A stretch of 64,000 nt of DNA from Serripes groenlandicus (GCA_031761405.1 JASEVX010000001.1:49337102-49401101); one strand, 5' to 3'; counted from the first letter of the stretch, positions 21,667-33,575 are shown. The notes: a model not told the origin generated them from the sequence alone. Made by a program: numbers and translations.

Positions 21667-22159
21667 TTAAAAAATGTTTTGATCAACTTTGTACACTCAG
21701 CTGTTTTCATCTTTGTTTACTTCGGAGTTCAACCTCATTGGAATAAAACAAAGCAGTGTATGCCCTTAAACAGGATCAAGTTAAGTCTGATTGGGGCCCA
21801 ACAAATCACCATTTAATACAAACTAAAATACGGTCTACTGATTTCACTCATTCAGCAGAATTTCTGGACTATAAGATTTCAACACTATATAATCCTTGTC
21901 AGGGGAAATGGGCGTCTTATATCTTTGCATGCAAAGTCGTTTGCGTCTGCTCAATTGTCGTCTGTAATACTTTTAATGTTTTATAATAGGATCCGAGACG
22001 GACTGAGAGTGTTTGGATCTCAGATCAGGCCCCACATTTTGTGATCTGGATCCAAACTATTTGCAAAGGTCATCAACAGTTGTCAAAATCCGCACAAGCG
22101 TGCTAAGAGTTATGATGTTCTTCATTACATTGTCACAATCTCTTAACACTTTCAAACCT

Positions 22160-22353
22160 CCAGACTTTTTAGCAAACGACTTTTGAAAGAATTGTGGCAA
22201 AAAATAAAATGGCTCATAATGAGCAATTAACATTTTGTCACAAAGCTTTCAAAACCATTAAATTATTACATTTTCATTAACAGAGTGTTATCTATATATT
22301 GCCTATATGTTATGAAAGTCTTCTATTGTCAATTTATTGTAAGTGGGAAAGGC
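22160..22353 (-). mobile_element. TF1 MITE, left end lost
   Basis: The inner core (gaattgtggcaaaa...ggctcataatgagc) and right end gtaagtgggaaaggc are followed by TTAA at 22354-22357. Confidence 0.65.
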
Positions 22354-22657
22354 TTAAAGGGTCACTCTGACTTGTCTGCATACTTGTAAGGCTGCATTTA
22401 TTTCTTATTTTTGCCAGAAGATACATCTAGGGACTCTGGTGAGCCTTAAGGTGAGACTTAAGGGGCTGCACTGCTTGCTGACGCACCAAGACTCCTTTTC
22501 ACCTGTTGGAGCCCATACCCATTACATTATGGTCATTTCTTTTTACCAAGGTTTGTTATTATCCAAAGTGCTTTACTCCGGTTTCAAATTAATTTGCTAT
22601 TTGATCATGCTATCACATCTACAACAACAATCACAGTACTGATGCAAACACTTCATT

Positions 22658-22890
22658 TAGGCCTTTCCAACATACAGCAATGCAATCACATTGACCTTTG
22701 GAAACATGATGAGCAATGGCTCCTCTTACCACACTGTTTTCAGTCCTATTGCATAGTTTGCTTGATTCGCCCAGGTAGCATGAGTATGTGAGCTGTGGGG
22801 GTGAAACAATCTGCAGCAGACGACTTTTAAAACATCTAGGAAAAATTTAGAATAAATAAAAGTTTAATTATTCAATACTGTTATAATTAT
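22658..22890. mobile_element. Two diverged TF1 fragments
   Basis: 22658-22760 keeps cctttccaacatacag and acactgttttcagtcctatt. 22802-22890 keeps atctgcagcagacgacttttaaaacatctagg with spacer, reading as the + orientation. Confidence 0.45.
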
Positions 22891-22938
22891 TGTGGCACTT
22901 CAGCCCTTGATTGCATTAATATTGCATTCATACGTTAA

Positions 22939-24169
22939 CCCTTTCCCACATACAGACACTTTCTGACGCATTTGCAGCAGACAACTTTTAAAAAACTTTG
23001 CGACAAATGAAACAAGAGGCCCATGAGGGCCTATGCTCTACTGGTATGGTTCTTTGGTCATTTCAATCCAGAGAATGTATGTATGGTGAAGATCGGATAG
23101 TAAATGGAGGCTCTTTTGTGTTCATTAGCTGTATTATAGCAATTTTGACAATTTCAAGGGCCATAATCCAGTCTTGCATGGGCGGATCTGGCTGGTTTGC
23201 GAAAGGAACCAAGCTCTCATCAATATTTAACTACTATTTAAGTTTGGTGAAGATCGGATAGTAAATGGAGGCTCTAATGTGTTCACAAGCTGTATTATAG
23301 CAATTTTGACAATTTCAAGGGCCATAATCCAGTCATGCAAGGACACATCTAGCTGGTTTTCCAAAGGAACCGAGTTCTCATCAATATTTAACTACTATCT
23401 GAGTTTGGTGAAGATTAGTTAGTAAATGGAGCCTCTATTGTGTTCACAAGCTCAATTATAGCAATTTTGACAATTTCAAGGGCTATAATCCAGTCTTGCA
23501 TGGGCGTATCTGGCTGGTTTGCGAAAGGAACCAAGCTCTCATGGATATCTGACTACTGTATAAGTTTGATTGAGATACAATCAAAACTGAAGACTTTATC
23601 GCGTTCACATGCTCTATTATAGCAATTCTGACAATTTCAAGGACCATAATCCAGTCTTGCATGGCCGGATCTGGCTGATTTGCAAAAGGAACTAAGCTCT
23701 CATGGATACCTAACTACTGTGTAAGTTTGGTGAAGATCAGATAGTAAATGGAGCCTCTATTGTGTTCACAAGCTCTATTATAGCAATTTTGACAATGTCA
23801 AGGGCCATAATCCAGTCTTGCATAGGCGGATCTGGCTGGTTTGCGAAAGGAACCGAGCTCTTATGGATATCTAACTACTGTATAAGTTTAATTGAGATTC
23901 AATCAAAACTGAAGACTGTATCGCGTTCACAAGCAATGGTTTACGGATGCACAGACGCACACACGGAAGACGGACACCACGGCATAAGCTCTTCTGGCCT
24001 TTGGCCAGTAGAGCTAAAAATTGCTCAAAATGAGCAATTTCTCCTTTTGCCACAATGTTTTCAACTCTTTTCAATAATTATACTTTCATTTATAGCAAGT
24101 TTCCATACCTTTGCCTAAATGTTTTCAAAGTAAATCTGCTGCAGGTTTGCTGTATGTGGCAAAGGGGGG
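22939..24169 (-). mobile_element. TF1 MITE split by a pearl-type insertion
   Basis: TTAA at 22935-22938 and 24170-24173 bounds a TF1 copy whose halves are 22939-23011 (ending cgacaaatga) and 24020-24169 (starting attgctcaaaatgagcaa). Removing 23012-24019 restores the family order exactly. Confidence 0.88.
23012..24019 (+). mobile_element. Pearl-type element, AAGAGGCCCATGAGGGCCT subtype
   Basis: It starts caagaggcccatgagggcct (palindromic). Five or so ~165-bp units carry agcaattttgacaatttcaag, gccataatccagtcttgcat and ctggctggtttgcgaaaggaacc. A short cagacgcacacacggaagacgg tract and the hairpin agctcttctggcctttggccagtagagct follow. It inserted at an AA (TT on the other strand), consistent with the TT preference reported for pearl/Helentron elements. 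Confidence 0.75.
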
Positions 24170-24185
24170 TTAAAAAGCCTTAGAA

Positions 24186-24380
24186 ACAAGATGTGTTTGT
24201 GAAACACTGATGCCCCCCAATGGCAACATCTAGGTCAAAGGTCAAGGTCGCAAGGTCAAAAATGTTGGTACTGACAGAAAGGTCATGTCACAAGGAATAC
24301 ACATGTGAAATATGGTAGCCGTACCTGTTATGGTTCAAAAGTAGTGGTCAAGGTTAAAGTTTTTTTCGACAGACAGACAA

Positions 24381-24431
<51 letters not shown>

Positions 24432-24478
24432 GGCCAAAAACTAGATGCCCACCGAATCGGTGATTCCGGGGGCATAAA
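24186..24478 (+). mobile_element. Short pearl-type element with GACA microsatellite
   Basis: acaagatgtgtttgtg is followed by a single core (aggtcaaggtcgcaaggtc to gtggtcaaggttaaag), a (CAGA)n run at 24380-24431 and the terminal hairpin atgcccaccga..tcggt..gggggcat. It lies just after the split TF1 copy. Confidence 0.7.
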
Positions 24479-24479
24479 A

Positions 24480-24787
24480 AGGATGACAATACTCATCAGG
24501 AGCAAGAATAGCAGACACTGTAGACCAAGATCAGTTTACATCTGCATGCTTATCTTTGTCTATTTTTTTAATAAATTATGTCAACAGTAAAATCTGGTAG
24601 GATAAGCAAATACATTATAAGTCTTAAATGACAGGGTAAGGGTCAATAAACTGAATGAAATTTTTTTAATTGGGAAAAACAATTTGTTAGTACAAAACAA
24701 TGCACAAAAAATATGCAATTATGACACATTGTTAAGACGCATTCATTTTTAGCACAATGGCTTGCATGAACTTTTAATTTAATCTTT
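24480..24787. other. Unassigned AT-rich sequence
   Basis: No recognisable feature. Confidence 0.35.
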
Positions 24788-24791
24788 TTAA

Positions 24792-24989
24792 CCCTTTCCC
24801 AATTGCAGACAATGGTTGAAGCATCTGCAGCAGACGACCTTTGAAAACATTGTGGCAAAAGTATAAACTGCTCATTACAATGTAAAGCTTATGCAATAAT
24901 AACACTTCAGTTTCTAGAGAATTTTCATACTTTTCCCCAGATGTTTTAAAAGTTGTCTGCTTCAAAATTTGCTCTATGTGGGGAAACGG
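24792..24989 (-). mobile_element. TF1 MITE, TTAA-flanked, diverged core
   Basis: TTAA at 24788-24791 and 24990-24993. The left arm is clear; the inner palindrome has decayed. Confidence 0.8.
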
Positions 24990-25147
24990 TTAAATGCATT
25001 CTTTCACATGACTTTCTCCTTTGTTTTAACCTAGCCGAACCTCTCATATTTCTCTCTCATGTAATCCAAACTATCAATCTTTGAGTTGAAGAGTTTTCAG
25101 TTGACCCACCAGTAACCTAATATACCTGAAACTATTAGAATAATTAA

Positions 25148-25273
25148 CCCCTTCCCCGCATATAGACGCTTTCTGATGCTTATGTAGTTAAGCAGTTTCT
25201 CCTTTTTGCGGATTTTCTTTCAAAAAGTTATCTGCAGTGGATACCTCGAAATACATCTGCAAGTGGGAAAGGG
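25148..25273. mobile_element. TF1 MITE, large internal deletion
   Basis: Terminal repeats cccttcccc and gtgggaaagggtta remain, with about 100 bp missing. The left flank is TTAA at 25144-25147; the right flank has become TTAT. Confidence 0.7.
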
Positions 25274-25499
25274 TTATTCCCATATTCAACATTATTTCAG
25301 TTTTATGACTTCTGCCAGTCTGCTTATCATAACCATGTGTTTCCTTGCTCCCTTCTATAAGTGCACACAACACTTTTCCCAGGCCAGGCAGCTGGCTACT
25401 TTCCCACATAGACTTTTAGCAGATTGGTGGAAGAGGAATGACACAAGCCAAAATGTCAAAGATCGGAAAGAACTAATATGTTGAATCCAAAATTTTAAC

Positions 25500-25580
25500 T
25501 CACAATCTTTCAATTAAAGAGTCTATTTTTTTTTACTAAATGTGTCCTCAAAGTCGTCTATTTGTTGTATGTTGGAAAGG
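25500..25580 (-). mobile_element. TF1 right-end fragment
   Basis: aaatgtgtcctcaaagtcgtct..tttgttgtatgttggaaaggg followed by TTAA. Confidence 0.6.
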
Positions 25581-25663
25581 GTTAAACATATTTTATTCTT
25601 TTCGCATATTTTATTTTATCTTGAAAGGTATCAAAATGACAAATCATTTATCTTTAACGGGTT

Positions 25664-25862
25664 ACCCTCTCTCACATACAACAAATCTGCAGCAGACGAC
25701 TTTGAAAACATAGTGACAAAAACCTCCATAAAAGATAGTTTAATTGTGAAATAAAGTTGAAAACACTGTGGCCAAAGGAGAAACTTCACATTTGGCCACA
25801 ATGTTTTCAAAAACTGTCTGCTGCTAAATTGCGCCAAAATACGTCTGCAGGTTTGGAAAGTG
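25664..25862 (+). mobile_element. TF1 MITE, GGCCAAAGG subtype
   Basis: It has ccctctctcacatacaacaaatctgcagcagacgac at the left. The inner stem is tgtggccaaaggag...cacatttggccaca. The right end gtctgcaggtttggaaagtg is followed by TTAA. Confidence 0.8.
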
Positions 25863-25865
25863 TTA

Positions 25866-26262
25866 ATTAAATAAAGCAATGTAGTAATAAAAATAGCTAC
25901 AGTAAGTAAGATTTTTACTTGACAAGTTACAGATTGAAATTTTAATAAGTTTATATTGTGAATAAGTAAATCGTAAAAACTTTAGAAATTCAATATATTC
26001 TGTATCAGTCTGATAGAATCCTGACCCATATTAAAGACAAACATCATTTATGATTCCATAAATGTGAATCTATCATATTTCTTTCCCAATGGGTATTTTA
26101 AGTTTTGATAAATCAATGAAAATGATATTCATTTCATTTGTAATTTCACTATGGCTTCTGTGACATAAAAACCTTTCAACTTCCAGATAGGTTTCCAGCC
26201 ATCAGACAGGTTTGTACTTTTCATGATTCACACTTCCCTCACTTGTCAGTAAAGAGGACAAG
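25866..26262. other. Unassigned AT-rich sequence
   Basis: No recognisable feature. Confidence 0.35.
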
Positions 26263-26266
26263 TTAA

Positions 26267-26461
26267 CCCTTTCCCACATACATACAGACGCTTTCTGACG
26301 CCTCTGCGGTAGATAACCTTTTGAAAACGAGCAATTTCTCCTTTTGCCGTCATGTGTTCAACTCTATTCAATAATCAGTCTCATTTGTAGAGATTTTCGA
26401 CATTTTTTGCCTATATGATTTTAAGGTCGTCTGCTGCAGATTTGTTGTATGTGGGAAAAGG
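26267..26461 (-). mobile_element. TF1 MITE abutting another copy
   Basis: TTAA at 26263-26266 and at 26462-26465, the latter shared with the next element. One inner arm is deleted (ttgaaaac joins gagcaatttc). Confidence 0.88.
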
Positions 26462-26465
26462 TTAA

Positions 26466-26689
26466 CCCTTTCCCTCATACGACAATTCTGCAGCAGACGA
26501 CTTTGAATGTATTTTGTCAAAAAATAGGAAATCTCCATAATTGAATGGATAACCTATGACAAAAAGTGGAAAACATTGTGGCAAAAGGAGAAATTGCACG
26601 TTTTGTGCAATTTCTTCTATTGGCACTAATTGTTTTCAAAAAAACGTCTGCTGCGGAGGCGTCAGAAAGCGTCTATATGAGGGAAAGGG
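26466..26689 (+). mobile_element. TF1 foldback MITE, full length
   Basis: TTAA at 26462-26465 (shared) and 26690-26693. Close to the copy at 1863, with the aaattgca...tgcaattt centre. Confidence 0.88.
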
Positions 26690-26944
26690 TTAAACATTGT
26701 ATTCCATTGATTGCATGATCAGTTTTATCTCACTTTCAATGGCATTTCAGTTTTATCATCCAATGTTCCCTGGCTTTCTTGCATATGAACTTCATACAAG
26801 ATTGTTCCCAGGGAACTGGCGATCTATTTGCATAGACAATTTTAAGCCCAATGGTAAAAGACAAAAAAAAAGGACAATAAATTTAATGCTACTAGTCACA
26901 ATGAATTTTGTCATTATCATCCATAAGAATGAATAGCTAAGACA

Positions 26945-27120
26945 GGGTTCAAACTACCTGACCCCTGAATGGAGAGCCCTTGTCATTGATTATGACTGAG
27001 CCATAGGACTTAAGATAAAGGGGAGTAAACATGTCTTTACCCCACAATATCTCTCTTATTACTCAACCAAATCACACAACATAGGGTTTGAATGTCAAAT
27101 AAAGATTTTAGAAGTATGTT
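26945..27120 (-). repeat. tRNA-related dispersed repeat, relative of the 3012-3859 unit
   Basis: It has agggttcaaactacctgac (B-box when inverted), then ggactt..., and acatagggtttgaatgtcaaataaagattttaga. The order matches the tandem unit at 3012-3859. Confidence 0.4.
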
Positions 27121-27429
27121 ATAACTCATATTAAAGAGTGCAAAGAAACAAATAGTGTATATAGATATAAATAACCAATAGGTATTATCTATAGTTAAAA
27201 AAGCACAGAAAAGTTGAAAATTAATGATAACTTAATAACTTTATTAACTTAAAACAGTGTAGGGGAAAAAATTCCACTCTGTGTTCAAAGGTGTCTGCTA
27301 CAGTACTTAAAAGATTAGATTTGTTTTCATTTTGAAAATAAATCGTTATTTCACAATAGCTACATTTGTTAGTTGGATAACTTACGCTTTGAAATAACTG
27401 AAATGTATTTTGTGTGTGGACATAATGTT

Positions 27430-28640
27430 TTCGGTTTTTGGAAATGATTCAGGAAAAAGTCGTCTGCTCTAGGAAAAAGACTCACTTGTGCCTGTCGCCA
27501 TATTTCCCAATAAGAGAAATGTTTGTAAAACAAATTAGACTTGTTTTTCTACACATGCAAAGTTTAATCACGAATGATGGTGCACTATCCGTTGAGAAAG
27601 CAATTACCAACCTCGTTCCAACATCCAAACATGTTTCCGAATTCAGAATTGGTTCCTTACCTTTTTCAGGCGACATTTTGCAGTTCTTGAAACGCGGAGT
27701 TTTTGAAGAGCGATTGATTAAAAACGGTACCTTACCGTTGTTGCATTTCTTCTGATTATATGAAATCTCTGTATCTATATGTCTCTGGAAATATGCTTGT
27801 ATGTTTCAATTTAAATAGAGCGATCAAATCTGGAAACGCATATAGAGATCATGCACAAATTCACTCCGGTTAATCATGTCGTAAGCCAAATATCAACCAA
27901 TTACGGAACAAGCAAGACACAGTCATGTTGGGAGAATTTTAATTGTTTAGCATGCAATCAAATCCTTCCCATTCTGCGTTCTCAGGATACCATTACTGCA
28001 CAAGCCTGTCATGATAAACATGCCGGTGAATTACGCCAAAAACGCCGTGATTTATTTGAAATATAGTTGAAATCTTGTTACAGACCATTCAAACAAACTC
28101 TTTCAAAAAATAGTCCTCCCTCTCTCTCCCAACCGATGTTGACCCTCTCACTCCCAACTAAAACGAAGCAATGGTATACGTTTTGGCTTAGTCACAAGGA
28201 ACCTTTCTTCGGAACTATGCGACCAGCTAAGATTCAGATCAGTCTGCACATGAACGCAATATGTGTCGAGATCTTCTCTGTGTACCACCTAGACTGAAGC
28301 GGCGTACTAGAGGCATATAGAGAAACGTTATGACCAAAAATCTGACTAAACAGGTATAACATTTGAGCACATCACCATTTATTCAAATCAAAGCACTGAA
28401 AGAACCGGTTGGACGGTTGTGTTGATATTCGTAAATTAAGGTCAGACAGGCGGTCCACAAGAGGTCACTGGAACAAATCAAATGAAAACTTTGTTAACGG
28501 TAATAATACCATGAAATACCCAATCGTCATAGAATTTGGTCAGAATTGTTGTGTTGATCACCTGAGATACAAAACAATGTCAACAGATCAGTTTCAAGGA
28601 AAACCTTATTGGTACTAAAGCAAAAAATCATGTAAATTAG
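27430..28640. other. Unassigned unique segment with short open frames
   Basis: Plus-strand frames of 105, 71 and 76 codons lie end to end (27438-27755, 27851-28066, 28067-28297), but no domain is recognised. On the minus strand, ATG at 27676 begins MSPEK and is followed 16 nt later by a good donor, aaaag|gtaagg. Coding status is unproven. Confidence 0.25.
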
Positions 28641-28689
28641 TCATAGTAATTGCTTGTCTTGTCGGTTATGCTTGAATTTAGTCATCTTT

Positions 28690-28741
28690 GATCCTAAGTA
28701 TGCCACAGGTGAGTCATACAGGGCCATATCACCTTTCTTGT
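28690..28741 (-). mobile_element. Pearl-type 5' end fragment
   Basis: caggtgagtcatacagggccatatcacctttcttgttta is a worn form of the inverted acaagagggcc...cgctcacctg start. Confidence 0.45.
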
Positions 28742-28888
28742 TTAATCTTTAAATGGTATATGCCAACAAAATCACTTTTCCTTTACTAGAATGATGCACA
28801 CCTTTACGTGAAGGCGTAATCACAACCTTCTTTTTGTTATGCATCGATTTAGATCAAATCGTATATAAGGATCTCCATGGTGTTATAG

Positions 28889-29965
28889 TTCAGCTCAACT
28901 AAGCACGAAGTACAGGTTGTGATACTGTAGTCACTCACCGACTAGCATCGTCGTCGTCTGTCCGTCAGTCCCTTAACATTTTCCTACAAACAACTTCTCA
29001 TTCAAATTCAAAAACAAATAATTCCACATGAATATACCTTAGGTAGCTCTTTCAATATTGTTCAATGAATTGAACTCAATGTAGAACTTTGGTTGTTGCG
29101 GCATTTAAAAGGCGGAAATTGCAAGATCTTTAGAAATGTTTTGTCCGAAAGTACTTGACCGAATGATAATATTGTTCCTTGAGTGACGCCCTATCAAGAT
29201 TGATCAAATTATGCAGATCAGTTGAAAAACATTGCCGCCAGAGGGGTCAAAGCGTGTTATCCTTACATATGTATAGAAACAAAATTTAAAAAGCTTTTCG
29301 ACCTAAAGAATACGTCCGATTTAAACATTATTTGGCACACTGATCCCTTGGCGACACTCTACAAAGAATTCATGAACTGTCATTCGCCATTTGAGCCATT
29401 GGTTAAAAGTGGGTAAAGAAAAAATGCATGTTGCTGAAATGATCCAATTTCACTTACTTATAAATGTCGCTGTACTTGAGTAATCAGAAAAAGGTTCATT
29501 GTTTAGGATCAAACATTAATGACCGTTTATTCTCATATTTTGCTACGTAAGAAGGTGTAATGAACACCTTCAGATTGAGTGTAACAGTGATTAGAGGGTA
29601 ATTTATCATAATTGTATCCTAAAGATTATTAAAAATGTCAATTTGAGCTATTATACTGCTTTGAAAGTTATCAGAGGCTTGATTTCCTAATAGTTTGACT
29701 TTCAAAGTTTATTTGTTATTCTCGGTACATTTTAACAATGTAATATGAGGTAATAATAACAACATATATACCTATTGTAATATAGGAAAAGACGAGACTA
29801 TGAGGTATTAAATCAAAATAGTATATGAAATTCAAGAAGGAAAAAGAAACAAACAAAAATTGGCACGTTATTTCTTCGAAGACAAAATGAGTTTGATGAA
29901 CATAAACAACTATCTAAGTTCTGTTACACAGGTGAGCGAAATAGGACACTAATGGTCCTATTGTT
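28889..29965 (-). mobile_element. Pearl-type element, diverged
   Basis: The left end keeps a decayed hairpin (cagctcaactaagcacgaag) and cgtcgtcgtctgtccgtcagtc. Core units carry gaaagtacttgaccga and acctaaagaatacgtccgat. The right end is caggtgagcgaaataggacactaatggtcctattgttta. Confidence 0.55.
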
Positions 29966-31734
29966 TATTGATAATTTCAAAGAAAACTGCGTAAATGATC
30001 TTTTTCTACCTTTGATGACCATCATTTATGTTACATCCCCCAGATTTTCACACTTAAATCTACAATTACATGCTGGCTACTTCCATTGTCTGATTACCAC
30101 ACAGGCATTGCAAACTTGGCAGTGCTTATAATTGAATCTATCCTGAATGTTGTTGACATAGTCAATTAAAAAGAAAACATAGGCATACTAAAATTAAACT
30201 GCTTTTTTTCAAATTGACTAACCTCATTCAAGGTAAAGGAAGGTATATTTGACAAACATCTCTTGTGTGCATACACATGCACCCGCCTGTCTGACTTTAC
30301 TTTACGAATACCATCACAAGCGTCCAACGGTACTTTCAGTGCTTTGACCCAGAAGTACTTTCAGTGATATGATCACATCATCTGTTTGGCGTAAAAATTA
30401 CTCCGCTTAGAATTATTTATATCGGCGGAGCTGCCTCTGTTATTAGGAACTTAGTAACGCCGAGTTGTTGACTCTAGAACGGACGCGGATGTCTGCTGAC
30501 AACCGTCCCAAGAATTTAAACATTCTGGAATAAAACGTTTATTGTGAGCAAATTCCCTTTTGTCCGACCTTGTCAACAGACGTATGCTGCACATACGTCT
30601 GTTTGCGAAAAAGGGTTGTTAAACATGCAAATTATTACCATTTGAAAATTCTTTGTCAGTATTAGATGTTTTCTAGTTCCCGCCATTTCCAAGCAGATGA
30701 CTGAGTAATAAAGACGACAAAACTCAGTAGACCATATCAAATTAGAACTAATTAAACATTTCGTTTAATATTTCACAACAACTTGTAAAAAAGCTCCTTC
30801 GCACATGTCGCATGACTATCGTTTCCGCGACTGATCATTGACCCTATGCCTCATAATTGTGTTCTTGGGTAAGCTTTAGAATTTTGTAATTTGAAACACT
30901 GTGCCTTTGTCCGTGTTCATCAGCCATTCTTATTCTATTTGAAGAATATTCGATATTTCAAAGTAATACAGTGTGTGCTAAATTGGCTAAACCATAATAC
31001 TATAGCAAAGCAGAAATTGTATTACTTTATGAATTTAAATAAGTATTAGAAAGGTATTTAACTGAATGGATCAGTTCTCGAATTAAGCATTAACGTAGTC
31101 TTTAGGCGTCTGTTTTGAATACAACTACGTAAAATAATAACACCTGAAAATCGATCTAGGCATTTTTGATACAATTATCGGTAAAGGAGATATAGTGAGT
31201 AATTTTATGTCTTTTCAACCATGTTTTCGAGGGTCAAAATGGCTCCTCTATCATGAACAAGATTGCTTTCAGTAATGTTTAACACCAGGGAACAGCCTTG
31301 TTTGTTTTTTCTGTTCTGATTCGAGCTATTTTCTCTCAAACAAATAAAGTGTAATATTTCAACTTTCTCCTTTATTAATTATCCTAGCGCTGCATGTAAC
31401 AATTTTAATGGCCCATTCAGGAAGTGACTACTAATGGAGATCAAAGTATCGCGAGTCCACGATCGATAGTACCGCACAATTGGCATTTTTTGTGTGCAGT
31501 GCATTAATATTCAGATTCTATCGGGGAAAATAATCAGCGTGAGTTTTCTGATTTTCAGATTGTCATTAATATCATTAGCATTCTGGTTTAACGTTCCCTT
31601 ATCTCATTCACAATTTATAATGGAGTTTGTAATATCGCTCTGTCACCATCGTTCGGATACACCATGTCACCAGTTTCGCGCCCATTAATAATACTCTCCA
31701 GAATGGCAAGAAAATCCTTTCTCAAATGCAAGCG
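29966..31734. other. Mostly unassigned sequence with one worn TF1 remnant
   Basis: About 30480-30625 has gatgtctgctgacaac, ttgtgagcaaattcccttttgtccgac and acgtctgtttgcgaaaaagggttgttaa, a likely old TF1 copy. I see nothing recognisable in the rest. Confidence 0.4.
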
Positions 31735-31895
31735 CATTTTTATTCATTTGCAGCAGTCGGCGTTCGAAAACATTGTGACAAATAGAGGAATTTCTCATTA
31801 GTCCATTCAATAATTGTGATAGTGATTTCCCCTTAATTTAGCAACGACATTTCTCGGGTAGTCTGCTGTAGATTTATTGTAAGCGGGAAAGGGGT
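31735..31895 (-). mobile_element. TF1 MITE, diverged
   Basis: It keeps ttgcagcagtcggcgttcgaaaacattgtgacaa, tctgctgtagatttattgtaagcgggaaagg. The left terminus is absent. Confidence 0.65.
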
Positions 31896-32009
31896 TTTCA
31901 ATAAAAAATCAAAACTCTGAAAGCATTCAGAGAACAGATGGAAAAGAAAGGGGTAAAAGCATGGCAACTATATTTTCATTTATTGCTCCACGAATGTTTG
32001 ATATGTTAA

Positions 32010-32135
32010 CCCCTTTCCCGTATACAGACGCTTATTGACGCCTGCAGCAGACAGCTTTCGTAAATCATCGTGACAAAAGGAGGAATGAGCAATTTCATCT
32101 TTTGCTCACTGAGATTTGATGTTTGTGGGAAAGTT
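32010..32135. mobile_element. TF1 MITE, internally deleted
   Basis: TTAA at 32006-32009, cccctttcccgtatacagacgc, gcctgcagcagac and a short core. The right end is tttgatgtttgtgggaaag. Confidence 0.75.
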
Positions 32136-32249
32136 TTAAAAGCTGCTATACATTATATTTCATTGTTTTCAAAATTCGCTTGTCAACACTTTCGGTTCAA
32201 AAGGATTTAATTAAGACATATATACATAGATATATATTGTCTCATCTTT

Positions 32250-32364
32250 AGTCAACCCGTTCCAACATACACCACTTCTGAAAAAGACGGCTTTGGAAAT
32301 ATAAAGACTGATCTGGGTCGATACATTAAGCAGAGTCCATAATGTTGGTTTTCTCGTGGAACGG
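32250..32364. mobile_element. TF1 left-end fragment followed by a CCGTTCCACGAG-type MITE fragment
   Basis: cccgttccaacatacaccacttctg..agacggctttgg is a TF1 end. It is followed from 32302 by gatctgggtcgatac...ttggttttctcgtggaacgg, the right half of the element at 51044-51250. Confidence 0.6.
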
Positions 32365-32369
32365 CTCGT

Positions 32370-33165
32370 ATTAAATTGCATATCCCATAACAGGTATCAA
32401 TTTTGTTTTCAGCTACATGTTATAAATAGCGCGTGTCAGGTCCCACATTTTAATAACAATCTTCAATTTCACCACTCTTTCGTAGACTATATTGTATTTG
32501 TGGTTTCTCGATTGCCTTAAGTGCGACGCGTAATACGAAAACAAATTAAACGGTATTTGCATCGAGTGAAGATTCAGATCGACTTGCGCATTAGCGCATA
32601 TTGACTTATACTGTGCATTTATCGGATCAAATTGCATGAATGCGTAAGCGGATATGTATCTACACCTGTCATAAATGCACATCGGTTCTATTTCGTGTGG
32701 AGCACCGTTCAGTTGAGAGCTGTTTTCGGAGGAAAGAGCTCTTACAGACAATGTTACAACACAGAGCGGGTCCAGGTCATCTGCCGCGATTCCAGCAAGG
32801 CTTCGGGATCAAGGTCGAGCTTGTTTGAAGTTATAAATCATAAGGATTTCACACTCTGAAACGTTCAAATTAGAAAAGACCACAATCAGACCTCTTTATG
32901 ACGGGATTACTCGTACAACAACTTATAAAATATTCATATTAGAAACCCTTTCTTTCTCCATTGACATGTGTAACAACAAAGGAGACAGTTTCGATACATA
33001 CTGACCAACTTGTAGAAATGATAACTGTTTTACAAGCCCAGGCACTACTGTATAACTGTCATTTGACTGGTGCATTGGCAACCGTGAGCTACAAAACCGT
33101 TTCGATGCACGCAGGGCTGAATGTGCTTTTATAAGCCACCAATAAACTATCCTTCCCAAATAGGA
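32370..33165. other. Unassigned unique segment
   Basis: There are overlapping frames of 112 codons (minus) and 75 codons (plus), neither with a recognisable domain. Local G+C is somewhat higher near 32760-32820. Confidence 0.3.
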
Positions 33166-33167
33166 AC

Positions 33168-33423
33168 CACATCGAGGGCTTGGCGTGAAACGGTTGTAAC
33201 AAAAATTGTATTTTTTTTACCAAGGTTAATCACCTAGCCATAAAGTTTTTATAAGCGTTAAATCATTTTTCTTTGTAAACAATGGAAATTTAGGTGCCAT
33301 TGCTCATTCTGAGCAATGGCACCTAAATTTGCATTGTTTACAAAGGGGTCAAAATTGCCCCTAAACCAGGGTTTTCGAAATATGTTTTTAGTTAAAACCG
33401 TTTCACACCAAGCACTCGACATG
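33168..33423. mobile_element. Foldback MITE, CA(C/T)(A/G)TCGAG ends
   Basis: Ends cacatcgagggcttgg and ccaagcactcgacatg are inverted; gtgaaacggtt continues the arm. The centre is a strong palindrome, aaatttaggtgccattgctc..gagcaatggcacctaaattt. A second copy is at 49695-49961. Superfamily unknown. Confidence 0.75.
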
Positions 33424-33575
33424 CTGATTGCGTAGATCTTCTAGAAACGTAACACACAGTAATTACCGTTTCGTCTTCGTTTGAAAACTTATGGCGTGGA
33501 TTTAACCAAATATGGTCACCGTTCAGACATCCGTCGCATTTGCTCCGTCTAAAGCAATTCAAATAAACTTTATCT

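Noticed and set aside
23998..24020. Bacterial-type intrinsic terminator (hairpin plus T/A run)
   Set aside because: The hairpin followed by A residues is the recurring 3' end of pearl-type elements in a eukaryotic genome.
24380..24431. Independent (CAGA)n microsatellite locus
   Set aside because: It is the built-in microsatellite of the pearl-type element at 24186-24478, between core and terminal hairpin.
32413..32751. 112-codon minus-strand frame as a gene
   Set aside because: No recognised domain, an overlapping open frame on the other strand, and no splice or promoter context.
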